DNA of 32,814 bases from Treponema sp. GTDB lineage: Bacteria; Spirochaetota; Spirochaetia; Treponematales; Breznakiellaceae. The stretch covers positions 1 to 32,814 of the forward strand of contig QKCO01000114.1 of NCBI GenBank assembly GCA_003245635.1, written 5' to 3'. The notes under the pieces are model-generated. The model did no database searches, was not told the origin of the DNA, and saw only the letters and a program-made list of their open reading frames with translations. Below, piece after piece: positions 10,685 through 18,304 of the stretch. Numbering within the stretch: position 1 is the first letter of the stretch; every line of letters starts with the position of its first letter. The position numbers and the translations under genes are program-made.

Positions 10685-11503
10685 ATGAAACGACCGATTC
10701 CCTATACCGTCGTCCGCGAGGACGCGGACATCGTCGCCGTCGACAAAGCCGCGGGCATCGCCGTGCTCGCCGACCGCTGGGACGATTCGAAAGAACGCCT
10801 GGACGAGCTTCTCAACGCCGCGTACGCGAAAGCGATCGACGCGGCGCCGGAAGCGGCGCCGCCCCTTCCCTTCCCGCACCGCGTCTTCGTGGTGCACCGG
10901 ATCGACCGCGACACTTCGGGCCTGGTGGTGTTCGCGAAGAACGCCGACGCGCATCGCGCCCTCTCCGCGGCCTTCGAATCGCGGAAAGTCGACAAGACCT
11001 ACCTGGCCGTCGTGCACGGAAATCCCGCCTGGCGCGAAACCGAATGCGACCTCCCGCTGAGACCCGACGGAGACCGCGAGCACCGCACCGTCATCGACAA
11101 GGCGAACGGCAAGCGCGCGCGCACAGCCTTCCGACTTCTCGGCTCATACGGGCACCTGTCGATAGTCGAAGCGAAACCGGAAACCGGCCGGACGCACCAG
11201 ATCCGCGTGCACCTGGCCGCGCTCGGCCACGCAATCGTCGCCGACCCGCTCTACGGGGACGGCCGCCCGGTGAAGCTCTCTGCCTTCAAGCGCGGCTGGC
11301 GCGGGGACCCCTTCGAAGAACGGCCGATCCTGTCCCGCCTCGGCCTGCACGCGGCGAAGCTCTCGCTTCCCCTCTTCAAACCCGCCGACCGCGAGTTCGG
11401 TCCCTACGAGCTGAAGGCCGAGCTCCCGCGGGACATCGCCGCGCTCATCGCGCAGCTCGAAAAATCCGCGGGCGAGGACTTCGACCTCTCGGGCTACCGC
11501 TGA
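10685..11503 (+). CDS. RluA-family pseudouridine synthase, 272 aa
   Basis: Isomerises uridine to pseudouridine in rRNA or tRNA. The catalytic motif HRIDRDTSGLVVFAKN is present with Asp74 as the predicted nucleophile. KTYLAVVHG, the GRTHQIRVHLAALGHAI block and DPLYGDG follow, as expected for RluA/RluC/RluD relatives. There is no N-terminal S4 domain, so it resembles the RluA/TruC branch; the target site cannot be told from sequence. Its last 10 bp overlap the 3' end of the convergent methyltransferase gene. Confidence 0.93.
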   Translation: MKRPIPYTVVREDADIVAVDKAAGIAVLADRWDDSKERLDELLNAAYAKAIDAAPEAAPPLPFPHRVFVVHRIDRDTSGLVVFAKNADAHRALSAAFESRKVDKTYLAVVHGNPAWRETECDLPLRPDGDREHRTVIDKANGKRARTAFRLLGSYGHLSIVEAKPETGRTHQIRVHLAALGHAIVADPLYGDGRPVKLSAFKRGWRGDPFEERPILSRLGLHAAKLSLPLFKPADREFGPYELKAELPRDIAALIAQLEKSAGEDFDLSGYR

Positions 11504-12744
11504 CCTTTCTTCTTTACTCCGCCGCGCGGCGGCAGGCGCGAAGGACCGGCGCTCGGTGTTCCCGCCGCCGCCGCGCGCGGCGCCTTCGTTCCCGGCAGGC
11601 GGAACACCAGCGCTCCCGACTTGGCGTCGCGTTCGCCCGCATCCGTAGAACCCTGCGGCGCCGGCAGCGCCGCGAGCGAACCTGAAGCGTAGGCCTCCAC
11701 CCCCCGAGCGTCCCCTGACAGAAGCACCAAGCCGCGCGCGGCGCAGGCGTAGCGGCCGAACGAGCCGTCGGGCAGCGGAAAGGCGTCGGAGACGACGCGG
11801 ATCTTCATATCGGACGCGGCGGCCGTCGGAGCCTTCGGCGCAGAGTCGGGACCGGCGTACAGGAAGCTCAGCGTCGCGCGCTCCTTCGGAATTCCCGCCG
11901 CCGCGGAAAGCCGCAGCAGCCGCTCGGGAGCCTCGTCCGTATCGAAAGCGAAGTGGCACCATTTCGCGCCGCGTCGGCCCCCGGGCAGGGGGCAAGTCCC
12001 CGCGTGCGGACAGGGCGAAAGAGGGACGCGGCCGGCTTCGATGAAAGCCCGGCGGAGTTCGGATAGGAACGATCCGGAACGGGGAATGCCCGGCTCGACC
12101 ACAAGGATTCGTCCGTCATCGCGCGTCAGGCCGGACAGGAAGGAAGCCTTGCGCTCAGCCTGCTCCGGCACCGGATGCCGATCGTCCCAGAACAATTCAT
12201 TCAGCACGTTCGCTGCCGTCGTGAGCGCGGCCTTGGGACCTTCCACGCGGGCGCCGATCGGCCCCCGGATCGTCCTTATCTTCCAGCGGCAGCCCTCGCC
12301 GCTCAGCGCGGAGAACAGGGAGGCTCCCGCCTCGAGCACCTTGCCTGTCCGGTCGAGGCAGCGGAATTCGAGTTCCGTCCCGCGGAGGTCCGGCCGGGAC
12401 AGCCAAAGCGCGATAGCGACGGTGAGAGGCCCGGCGCCCAGATCGGTTACGACATCGCCTTCCTTCAAATCGAGCGGCAGCGAAGTAAGGAGCCGGGACA
12501 GCCGATACACGTTCCAGGGCAGGAAATAGCGGAGGTAAGCCGACAGCTCGGCGGGCTTTCCCAGGTAGCCGCCTTCCCGGTCCGAGCGGTCGGCGGTAAG
12601 AAGCCGCGAAAGGGCGGCGACGTCCCGGGGCAGCTCCGCTCGGAAGCGGGAAGGAAGCGGAAAAACCCGGTCTATGGTTTCGAGCAGACGCGCCGACTCC
12701 GCGCGGAGTTCGGCGGCGAGCGGAGGAAACAATTGGTCATGCAT
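11494..12744 (-). CDS. Rsm22/METTL17-family methyltransferase-like protein with predicted Fe-S cysteines, 416 aa
   Basis: A SAM-binding fold with VVTDLGAGPLTVAIAL (~residues 97-112), ANVLNELFWDD and VVEPGIPRSG is followed by a cysteine region SPCPHAGTCPL ... KWCHF. Cys245, Cys251, Cys263 and a later Cys334 (RYACAARG) correspond in order to the four cysteines that bind a [4Fe-4S] cluster in mitochondrial METTL17/Rsm22. The family acts in small-subunit ribosome assembly; whether bacterial members methylate RNA is unsettled. The start ATG 12744 has GAGGAG upstream and overlaps the MerR gene by 8 bp (ATGCATGA), implying translational coupling. The C-terminus is basic (KKKGQR). Family call firm, activity uncertain. 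Confidence 0.87.
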   Translation of the reverse strand: MHDQLFPPLAAELRAESARLLETIDRVFPLPSRFRAELPRDVAALSRLLTADRSDREGGYLGKPAELSAYLRYFLPWNVYRLSRLLTSLPLDLKEGDVVTDLGAGPLTVAIALWLSRPDLRGTELEFRCLDRTGKVLEAGASLFSALSGEGCRWKIRTIRGPIGARVEGPKAALTTAANVLNELFWDDRHPVPEQAERKASFLSGLTRDDGRILVVEPGIPRSGSFLSELRRAFIEAGRVPLSPCPHAGTCPLPGGRRGAKWCHFAFDTDEAPERLLRLSAAAGIPKERATLSFLYAGPDSAPKAPTAAASDMKIRVVSDAFPLPDGSFGRYACAARGLVLLSGDARGVEAYASGSLAALPAPQGSTDAGERDAKSGALVFRLPGTKAPRAAAAGTPSAGPSRLPPRGGVKKKGQR

Positions 12745-13117
12745 GGGGAAGCTCCTCGGAGCCGGACTCGCCGTCGTCGAGGCCGAGCGCTGAAGCGGCG
12801 TTCGACTTGAGGCGGCGGGACAGAAAATAAGCGGACACGAGATCCGAGCGCAGCGCATCGACGATCGCGCGCGCATCCTGCGCGGCGCCGGTCATTTCAA
12901 GCAGTAGTTGGCCGCGCGCGCCTTCGATGGTAAAATGCCGCTCGTAGAGCAGATGCTTCAGCCGTAGCAGAAGGGTCACGTCACGGCCCGAATAGACGCG
13001 GCGGCCGAACGCGTCCTTGCGCGGCTGGAGCAGCGGGATCTCCTTCTCCCAGTAGCGGAGCGTGTGCGGCTTCACGCCGAGAAGCCGCTCGACTTCGCCG
13101 ATCTGGTAGCCGGCCAC
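12737..13117 (-). CDS. MerR-family transcriptional regulator, 126 aa
   Basis: The N-terminal ~70 residues form a MerR winged helix-turn-helix: YQIGEVERLLGVKPHTLRYW, then PLLQPRKDAFGRRVYSGRDV. The C-terminal half is a short helical segment without conserved effector-binding cysteines, so the signal is unknown. The GTG start at 13117 has a GGGAG SD sequence. It lies 9 bp after der and overlaps the Rsm22-type gene by 8 bp. It is part of a run of closely spaced minus-strand genes after ptsI. Target promoters cannot be inferred. Confidence 0.9.
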   Translation of the reverse strand: MAGYQIGEVERLLGVKPHTLRYWEKEIPLLQPRKDAFGRRVYSGRDVTLLLRLKHLLYERHFTIEGARGQLLLEMTGAAQDARAIVDALRSDLVSAYFLSRRLKSNAASALGLDDGESGSEELPHA

Positions 13118-13126
13118 GCGCGCTCC

Positions 13127-14674
13127 CTACCGGCCTTTCTTGCGGCTGGGCGCCGAGCGCCTTCCGCCGCGCGGCATCTGGCCTTTTCCGCCCGGCTTGG
13201 CGGCCGCCGCGGACCGGGAGGATTTGGGCTTGATCGACTCGACGGGAACTCCCTTCGCGGCCGCTTCCTCGGCGGCGGCCTTCTTGGCGGCGACCCGCTT
13301 TTCCTCCATATCCTTGCGCGCCTGGATCGGATCCTTGCGCGAACCGCGGAGCTCGATCTCGATCGGTACCATGGAGAAGCCGAGGTCCTTCCGGATCCGG
13401 TTGCGGAGGTACGCCACGTACGGCTCGGTCACCGCGTCCGGACGCGAAACGAAAAAGGCGAACTTGACCGGATTGGCCGAAAGCTGCGTGGCGTAGCGGA
13501 CCTTGAAGCGCGTCCGCGGGCCGATAGGCGGCGGATAATCGGCCAGCCAGCGCTCCAGGGCCTGATTCAGCGGGCCGGTGTCCACGCTGCGGGTCAGCTG
13601 GGCGAACATGCGCAGCGCCGTATCGAGCAGCTTGTCCACGCCCGAGCCGTCGAGCGAGCTCACGGGGACGATCGGAGCGTATTCCATCTGTCCGAACATG
13701 AAGCGTATGCGGTCGGAGACGGCCTCGAAGGTATTCTTCACCGCGGGCATCTTGTCCCACTTGTTGAGCACCAGGATGACGCCGCGGCCGCGCTCGTGCG
13801 CGAGAGCGGCGATCTTCTTGTCCTGGTCGGTCAGCCCCTCCTCCGCGTCGATCATGAGGAAAACCAGATCGGCGGAGTCCAGGGTCTTTATCGCCCGATT
13901 GACCGAATAGTACTCGACGTTCTCGGTGACTTTGTTCTTGCGCCGTATGCCCGCGGTATCGAGCACCGCGAAGCGCCGGTTCTTGTAGTCGAAAGCGCCT
14001 TCGACGACGTCGCGCGTCGTACCGGCGATCTCGCTTACGATGGAAGCGTCGCTCGAGGTGAGCCGGTTCGACAAGGTCGATTTTCCGGTATTCGGCTTTC
14101 CGATCAGCGCGATCTTGATGGCACGGGTTTCGTCGTCGTTCTCCTGGACCGCCGAGAAATCCAGACGCGCGACGATGGCTTCCTCGAGTTCGATGATATT
14201 GTCGCCGTGCTCGGCCGACACCATCAGGATATCCTCGAATCCGAAAGCGAGGAGGTTCCAGGATTGGGCCTCGCGCCGGCCGCCCTCGGTCTTGTTGACC
14301 GCGACCAGCATCCGGTCCCGGTAGGGACGCAGAAACTCGATGAACTGCTCGTCCTCCGGCGTCGGGTCCCCGGCTTCGAGCACCAGGACGACCAGGTCCG
14401 CGCGGGAAAGGGTATCCATCGTCTTTTCGACGACCAGACCGTCGAAGCCTTCGCGGTCCAGCTTGAAGCCGCCGGTATCGACCAGACGCACCGGCTTCCC
14501 GTACAGGAAGGCGTCGGACTCTATCGGATCGCGGGTCACGCCCGGCGTCGGATCGGTGATGGACCGCCGTTCGCGGAGCAAGCGGTTGAAGAGGGTCGAT
14601 TTGCCGACGTTCGGACGGCCGGCCAATACGACGACCGGCAGATTGCGGTATTTCTTTTCGAGGTCGAATTCCAT
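13127..14674 (-). CDS. der: Ribosome biogenesis GTPase Der (EngA), 515 aa
   Basis: Tandem-GTPase factor for 50S subunit assembly. The first G domain has GRPNVGKSTLFNRLL, DTGGF and NKTEG; the second has GKPNTGKSTLSNRL, DTAGIRRK and NKWD. A KH-like domain follows (KFAFFVSRPDAVTEPYVAYL). After this core there is a ~65-residue Lys/Arg/Ala-rich extension (from RKDPIQARKDMEEKRVAAKK to the C-terminal SRKKGR), longer than the usual Der of about 440-490 residues and probably RNA-binding by charge. It follows ptsI by 43 bp with GGAG upstream of the ATG. Confidence 0.97.
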   Translation of the reverse strand: MEFDLEKKYRNLPVVVLAGRPNVGKSTLFNRLLRERRSITDPTPGVTRDPIESDAFLYGKPVRLVDTGGFKLDREGFDGLVVEKTMDTLSRADLVVLVLEAGDPTPEDEQFIEFLRPYRDRMLVAVNKTEGGRREAQSWNLLAFGFEDILMVSAEHGDNIIELEEAIVARLDFSAVQENDDETRAIKIALIGKPNTGKSTLSNRLTSSDASIVSEIAGTTRDVVEGAFDYKNRRFAVLDTAGIRRKNKVTENVEYYSVNRAIKTLDSADLVFLMIDAEEGLTDQDKKIAALAHERGRGVILVLNKWDKMPAVKNTFEAVSDRIRFMFGQMEYAPIVPVSSLDGSGVDKLLDTALRMFAQLTRSVDTGPLNQALERWLADYPPPIGPRTRFKVRYATQLSANPVKFAFFVSRPDAVTEPYVAYLRNRIRKDLGFSMVPIEIELRGSRKDPIQARKDMEEKRVAAKKAAAEEAAAKGVPVESIKPKSSRSAAAAKPGGKGQMPRGGRRSAPSRKKGR

Positions 14675-14717
14675 GTCGCGTGTTTCTCCGACGGCGCAGC
14701 GGCGCCGCCTTTTGGGG

Positions 14718-16466
14718 TTACAATTCGCTTTTCAGCGAAGGGAAGCGCACGTCCATCCAAGACCGGACGAGCGCTTCGACATCCCGGTACGAACAGAGCT
14801 TCAAGGCCTGCTCCGCCAGGGACGCGCAGTCGGCGGCGCTCGAACCGCGGATGATGCGCTTCACCAGCGGGATCGATGCGGCCGACATGCTGAATTCGTC
14901 CAGGCCGAATCCGAGAAGAACGGCGGTCGCCATCGGATCGCCGGCGAGCTCTCCGCACATCGCGGCGGGGATGCCGGCGGCGTGGGCCGCGTCGATCGTC
15001 GTCTTGATGAAGCGGAGGACGGCGGGATGGAAGGGCTGCGCCAGATAGGCCACCCGTTCGTTTCCGCGATCGGCCGCGAGCGAATACTGAACCAGATCGT
15101 TCGTCCCGATAGAGAAGAACGCGGTCCGCGCGGCCAGGATGTCGGCGGTCATCGCGGCGGAAGGGATTTCCACCATCAGACCGACGGTGAGGCTGTCGCA
15201 GCACGTGTGTCCCTTGGCGCGGCACTCCGCCTTCGCTTCCTCGAGCACCTCCAGGGCCGCCTCGTACTCCTCGATGCCCGAGATCATGGGGAACATGATG
15301 CGCAGGTCGCCCGCCGCCGACGCGCGGATCAAAGCGCGCAGCTGGGTCTTGAAGAGTTCGCGGTGCGCCAGGCAGAAGCGGATCGCCCGCCAGCCGAGCA
15401 GCGGATTCTTCTCCTCTTCCTGGAGTTCCGGAATGATCTTGTCGCCGCCTACGTCCAGCGTCCGAATGGTCACCGGCTTCCCCGGCAAGGCCTCGATGAC
15501 GCGCTTGTACGCCTCGTACTGGCTCTCCTCGTCGGCCTTGTAGCCGGAGGACAGGAAGAGGAACTCGGACCGATAGAGGCCGATCCCCTCCGCGCCGTGG
15601 TCGAGCACGTGGTCGGCCTCTTCGGGAATCTCGATATTGGCTTTGAGCGCGACGCGCCTTCCGTCCGTCGTGACCGCCGGCAGATCCCGCTCCGACAGCA
15701 GATTGGAGACGTCGGCCCGCATCCGCTCGGTGAGGCCGCGGTAACGCTCCACGACGGCCTCTTCGGGGTTCACCAGCACGATGCCCGACGAACCGTCGAC
15801 GATGACGAAATCGCCGCTCGCGATCTCCCTAGTCGCTTCCGTCAGCCCGAGCACGGCCGGAATTTCGAAGGCACGGGCGAGGATTGCGGTATGGGAGGTG
15901 CGGCCGCCCATGTTCATCGCGATCCCCTTCACGCGCTTCTTGTCCATCACCAGCGTGTCTGAAGGCAGCAGGTTGTGCGTCACGAGAACGACATCGTCGG
16001 GAAGCTCGGCAAGGGACATCTTCTTGACGTGCAGGAGCCGGTTGAGCAGACGCTGGGAAACGTCGCTGATGTCGATCGCGCGTTCGCGGAGGTACGCGTC
16101 TTGCGCCGCCGACATCTTCTGGTACAGATCGCGGGCCAAATCCCACACGACCCATTCGATATTCCGCTTCTGCGCCGTCAGCCGGTCGCGGATCTGCTCC
16201 ATGAGGTCCGGATCGCCGAGCATGAGAAGATGCGCTTCGAAAATTTTCGCGTGCTCGACGCCCATTTCAAGGGAAGCCCGCTCGGCGAGTTCGCGCACCT
16301 CCTCTTCGGCGGCGCGCACGGCATCGGTGAGCCGAGCCCATTCGGACTCGATATCCCCCACCCTGATGCCGTATCGGGGAATTGACGGAGACTCGTCGTC
16401 AGTATACAGGAAGGCTTTCCCCATCGCCACGCCGGGCGCGGCGGAGATACCCCGTAACTCCTTCAT
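14718..16466 (-). CDS. ptsI: Phosphoenolpyruvate-protein phosphotransferase (PTS enzyme I), 582 aa
   Basis: Transfers phosphate from PEP to HPr. The phosphohistidine motif GGRTSHTAILAR places the active His at residue 192. The PEP-binding barrel shows IRTLDVGGDK, NPLLGWRAIRFCL, MFPMISGIEEY, GLMVEIPSAA, FFSIGTNDLVQY and MCGELAGDP. Full family length. No HPr, HprK or enzyme II gene is in this window, so its role in sugar uptake or regulation cannot be judged here. The ATG at 16466 has no SD sequence and lies 7 bp from a -10 element. Confidence 0.97.
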   Translation of the reverse strand: MKELRGISAAPGVAMGKAFLYTDDESPSIPRYGIRVGDIESEWARLTDAVRAAEEEVRELAERASLEMGVEHAKIFEAHLLMLGDPDLMEQIRDRLTAQKRNIEWVVWDLARDLYQKMSAAQDAYLRERAIDISDVSQRLLNRLLHVKKMSLAELPDDVVLVTHNLLPSDTLVMDKKRVKGIAMNMGGRTSHTAILARAFEIPAVLGLTEATREIASGDFVIVDGSSGIVLVNPEEAVVERYRGLTERMRADVSNLLSERDLPAVTTDGRRVALKANIEIPEEADHVLDHGAEGIGLYRSEFLFLSSGYKADEESQYEAYKRVIEALPGKPVTIRTLDVGGDKIIPELQEEEKNPLLGWRAIRFCLAHRELFKTQLRALIRASAAGDLRIMFPMISGIEEYEAALEVLEEAKAECRAKGHTCCDSLTVGLMVEIPSAAMTADILAARTAFFSIGTNDLVQYSLAADRGNERVAYLAQPFHPAVLRFIKTTIDAAHAAGIPAAMCGELAGDPMATAVLLGFGLDEFSMSAASIPLVKRIIRGSSAADCASLAEQALKLCSYRDVEALVRSWMDVRFPSLKSEL

Positions 16467-16473
16467 TGCGCTA

Positions 16474-16503
16474 AGGATATCCTATACCCGACGGCGCTGT
16501 CAA
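16474..16503 (-). promoter_or_regulatory. Promoter for ptsI, predicted leaderless
   Basis: Minus strand TTGACA (16498-16503), 18-bp spacer, TATCCT (16474-16479), then 7 bp to ATG 16466 with no SD sequence. Confidence 0.6.
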
Positions 16504-16531
16504 ACCGTCGACGCCCAAGGCGCGCATGCGC

Positions 16532-16560
16532 TTGACCCCGCCGCGCTTCCCCCGTATCAT
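16532..16560 (+). promoter_or_regulatory. Promoter for the GerMN gene, predicted leaderless
   Basis: TTGACC (16532-16537), 17-bp spacer, TATCAT (16555-16560), then 6 bp to GTG 16567. The G of GTG is the expected +1. This also supports the GTG as the true start. Confidence 0.65.
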
Positions 16561-16566
16561 TCTCCC

Positions 16567-17409
16567 GTGGCCGCACGGAATACGTCCCCTAAAGCGAAAA
16601 GCAAAAACAACGGCTCGGGCTGCCTGCTCATGCTCGCCTTCCTCATCCTCATGATCGTGCTGTTCATGGTGAATCGGGAGACTATAGCGAAGAATCTGAA
16701 AGACACGCAGTTCATAGAGCGCATCCTCAACAAAAAACCGGCTGAAAAGACGCCTGCGCCGGAGAAACCAGCGACGCCCGAGAAGCCGGCGGCCCAGCAG
16801 CCGGCCCGCCCAGAGGGGACCTCCACGCCAGCCAAGAACGACGCGCCGGCGACCGCTCCCGAGAAGCCCGCCGCGGATATGCCGAAGGAACAGCCGAAAC
16901 CCGCCGAAGCGCCGCCCCAAAAGACGGCCCCGAAAGACGTCCCCGCCGCGAAACCCGCTCCGGAAAAGCCGGCCGCGAACACGCGCGAGCGGATGCTCTG
17001 GTACGTCCGCATAGACAACGACGGCGTCATCGCCCGCGTCGGCGTGCGGCGCCCGCTCCCCACGACCGATTCGCCGCTCGTCGACGCGATCGGAGCGCTG
17101 CTGAAGGGGCCGACAGCCGCGGAATCGAAAAAAGGCTACTCGTCGTTGATCCCCGCCGGCACGAAGCTGCTCTCGGCCACCGTCCGGGGGACGACCGCGT
17201 ATCTGAGCTTCAACGATGCGTTCCAATTCAACCCGTACGGCATCGAAGGCTACGCGGCCCAGCTGCGGCAGATCGTCTGGACAGCGACGGAATTCGATAC
17301 GGTCGCGGATGTCCAGATACTCATCGAGGGACGACGGGTCGACTATCTCGGAGCGGAAGGAATCGTGATCGGCGTGCCGCTCACCCGCTCATCGCTCGAA
17401 AGACCGTAA
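16567..17409 (+). CDS. GerMN-domain membrane protein, 280 aa
   Basis: A basic N-terminus and one membrane segment (~residues 18-40, CLLMLAFLILMIVLFMV) lead into a long linker of Pro/Ala/Glu/Lys repeats (EKPATPEKPA-like, ~55-140). The C-terminal GerMN domain (about 145-265) contains LVDAIGALLKGPTA, SLIPAGTKLLSATV, AYLSFNDAFQFNP and GYAAQLRQIVWTATEF. GerMN domains occur in GerM of spore-formers but are also widespread in non-sporulating bacteria as extracytoplasmic domains of unknown function. GTG 16567 is preferred because promoter spacing fits it; an internal ATG at 16630 would cut into the membrane segment. It converges with ymdB, 7 bp apart. Confidence 0.85.
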   Translation: MAARNTSPKAKSKNNGSGCLLMLAFLILMIVLFMVNRETIAKNLKDTQFIERILNKKPAEKTPAPEKPATPEKPAAQQPARPEGTSTPAKNDAPATAPEKPAADMPKEQPKPAEAPPQKTAPKDVPAAKPAPEKPAANTRERMLWYVRIDNDGVIARVGVRRPLPTTDSPLVDAIGALLKGPTAAESKKGYSSLIPAGTKLLSATVRGTTAYLSFNDAFQFNPYGIEGYAAQLRQIVWTATEFDTVADVQILIEGRRVDYLGAEGIVIGVPLTRSSLERP

Positions 17410-17416
17410 CCAGCGC

Positions 17417-18211
17417 CTACGTCAGCTCGACGGGAACCGTGAAGCCCTCGATCGAGACCGCCGCCCGGCTTTCCGCGTCGAAGACGATCAGCGCGCCGTT
17501 CAGGGACGCCTTGCCGACGGCGCATTCCATTCGCAGCGGAATGCTCGTCCTGCAGCGCTCGAGGCAGATTTTCGCATCCATGCCGATGATCCCGTCGACC
17601 ACTCCGCTCATCCCCAGATCGCTGATGTAGGCGGTCCCCTTCGGCAGAAGACGCGCGTCCGCGGTGCGCACGTGTGTGTGCGTACCCGCGACCGCCCCGG
17701 CCAGGCCGTCCAGGTGGAAGCCGAACGCCTCCTTCTCCCGCGTCGTCTCGGCGTGGAAATCGACCAGCGTGATAGCCCCTTGCCCGCGCAGCTCCTCGGC
17801 GAGCGATGCGGCGGCGCGGAACGGACAGTCGATGGGGGTCAGGCCCTGCCGCCCCTGCGCGTTGACGACGCCCCAGAGGGTCCCGTCCTTTTCGTACAGC
17901 CCGGAGCCCCGACCGGGAACGCCTGCTGGATAGTTCGCCGGCCGGAGCACGCGTTTTTCGGACTCGAGCGTCGGCCAGACCTCCCGCTTCTCCCAGACGT
18001 GGTTCCCCGAAGTCACCACGTCGGCACCGGCGGCGAGTATGCGGGCGAGCGTCTCGGCGGTCAGGCCGAAGCCGGCGGCGGCATTCTCGCCGTTCACGAC
18101 GACGAAGGACGCGCCCCTCTCGGCGGCCAGAGGCCGCAGCGCGGTCTCGAGCGCATTGATTCCCGCCTCGCCGACGACGTCTCCGATCATCAGTGCCCTA
18201 ACCTCGCCCAT
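17417..18211 (-). CDS. ymdB: YmdB-family metallophosphoesterase, 264 aa
   Basis: The TIGR00282/YmdB family binds two metals, and in Bacillus YmdB hydrolyses cyclic nucleotides. All expected motifs are intact: MIGDVVGEAG, VVNGENAAAGFG, SGNHVWEKREV, VDFHAETTREKEAFG, AGTHTHVRTADARLLPKGTA and ISDLGMSG. ATG 18211 is chosen because GGGAGGGA lies just upstream and the protein then begins with the family's usual N-terminus. It lies downstream of rny, the same neighbourhood as in Bacillus, but an intrinsic terminator separates the two. A second, degenerate paralogue is at 26810. Confidence 0.94.
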   Translation of the reverse strand: MGEVRALMIGDVVGEAGINALETALRPLAAERGASFVVVNGENAAAGFGLTAETLARILAAGADVVTSGNHVWEKREVWPTLESEKRVLRPANYPAGVPGRGSGLYEKDGTLWGVVNAQGRQGLTPIDCPFRAAASLAEELRGQGAITLVDFHAETTREKEAFGFHLDGLAGAVAGTHTHVRTADARLLPKGTAYISDLGMSGVVDGIIGMDAKICLERCRTSIPLRMECAVGKASLNGALIVFDAESRAAVSIEGFTVPVELT

Positions 18212-18228
18212 TCCCGTCCCTCCCGCCG

Positions 18229-18259
18229 AAAAAAAAGGCGCGGCCCATTCGGCCGCGCC
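18229..18259 (-). terminator. Intrinsic terminator between rny and ymdB
   Basis: A perfect 9-bp GC stem (18237-18245 with 18251-18259), 5-nt loop, and eight U residues on the minus strand (18229-18236). It would end or attenuate rny transcription before ymdB. Confidence 0.9.
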
Positions 18260-18304
18260 CCAACTGATCAAATAGCCGTCCCGCAGGAAACGCGCCTGCG
18301 CTTA

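Noticed and set aside
14675-14717. GC-rich hairpin with TTTT between ptsI and der
   Set aside because: The T run is on the plus strand, where no gene needs ending; on the minus strand there is no U-tract, so der is probably cotranscribed.
13064-14854. 596-codon plus-strand frame opposite der
   Set aside because: Der motifs on the minus strand are unambiguous; the plus frame has no recognisable domain.
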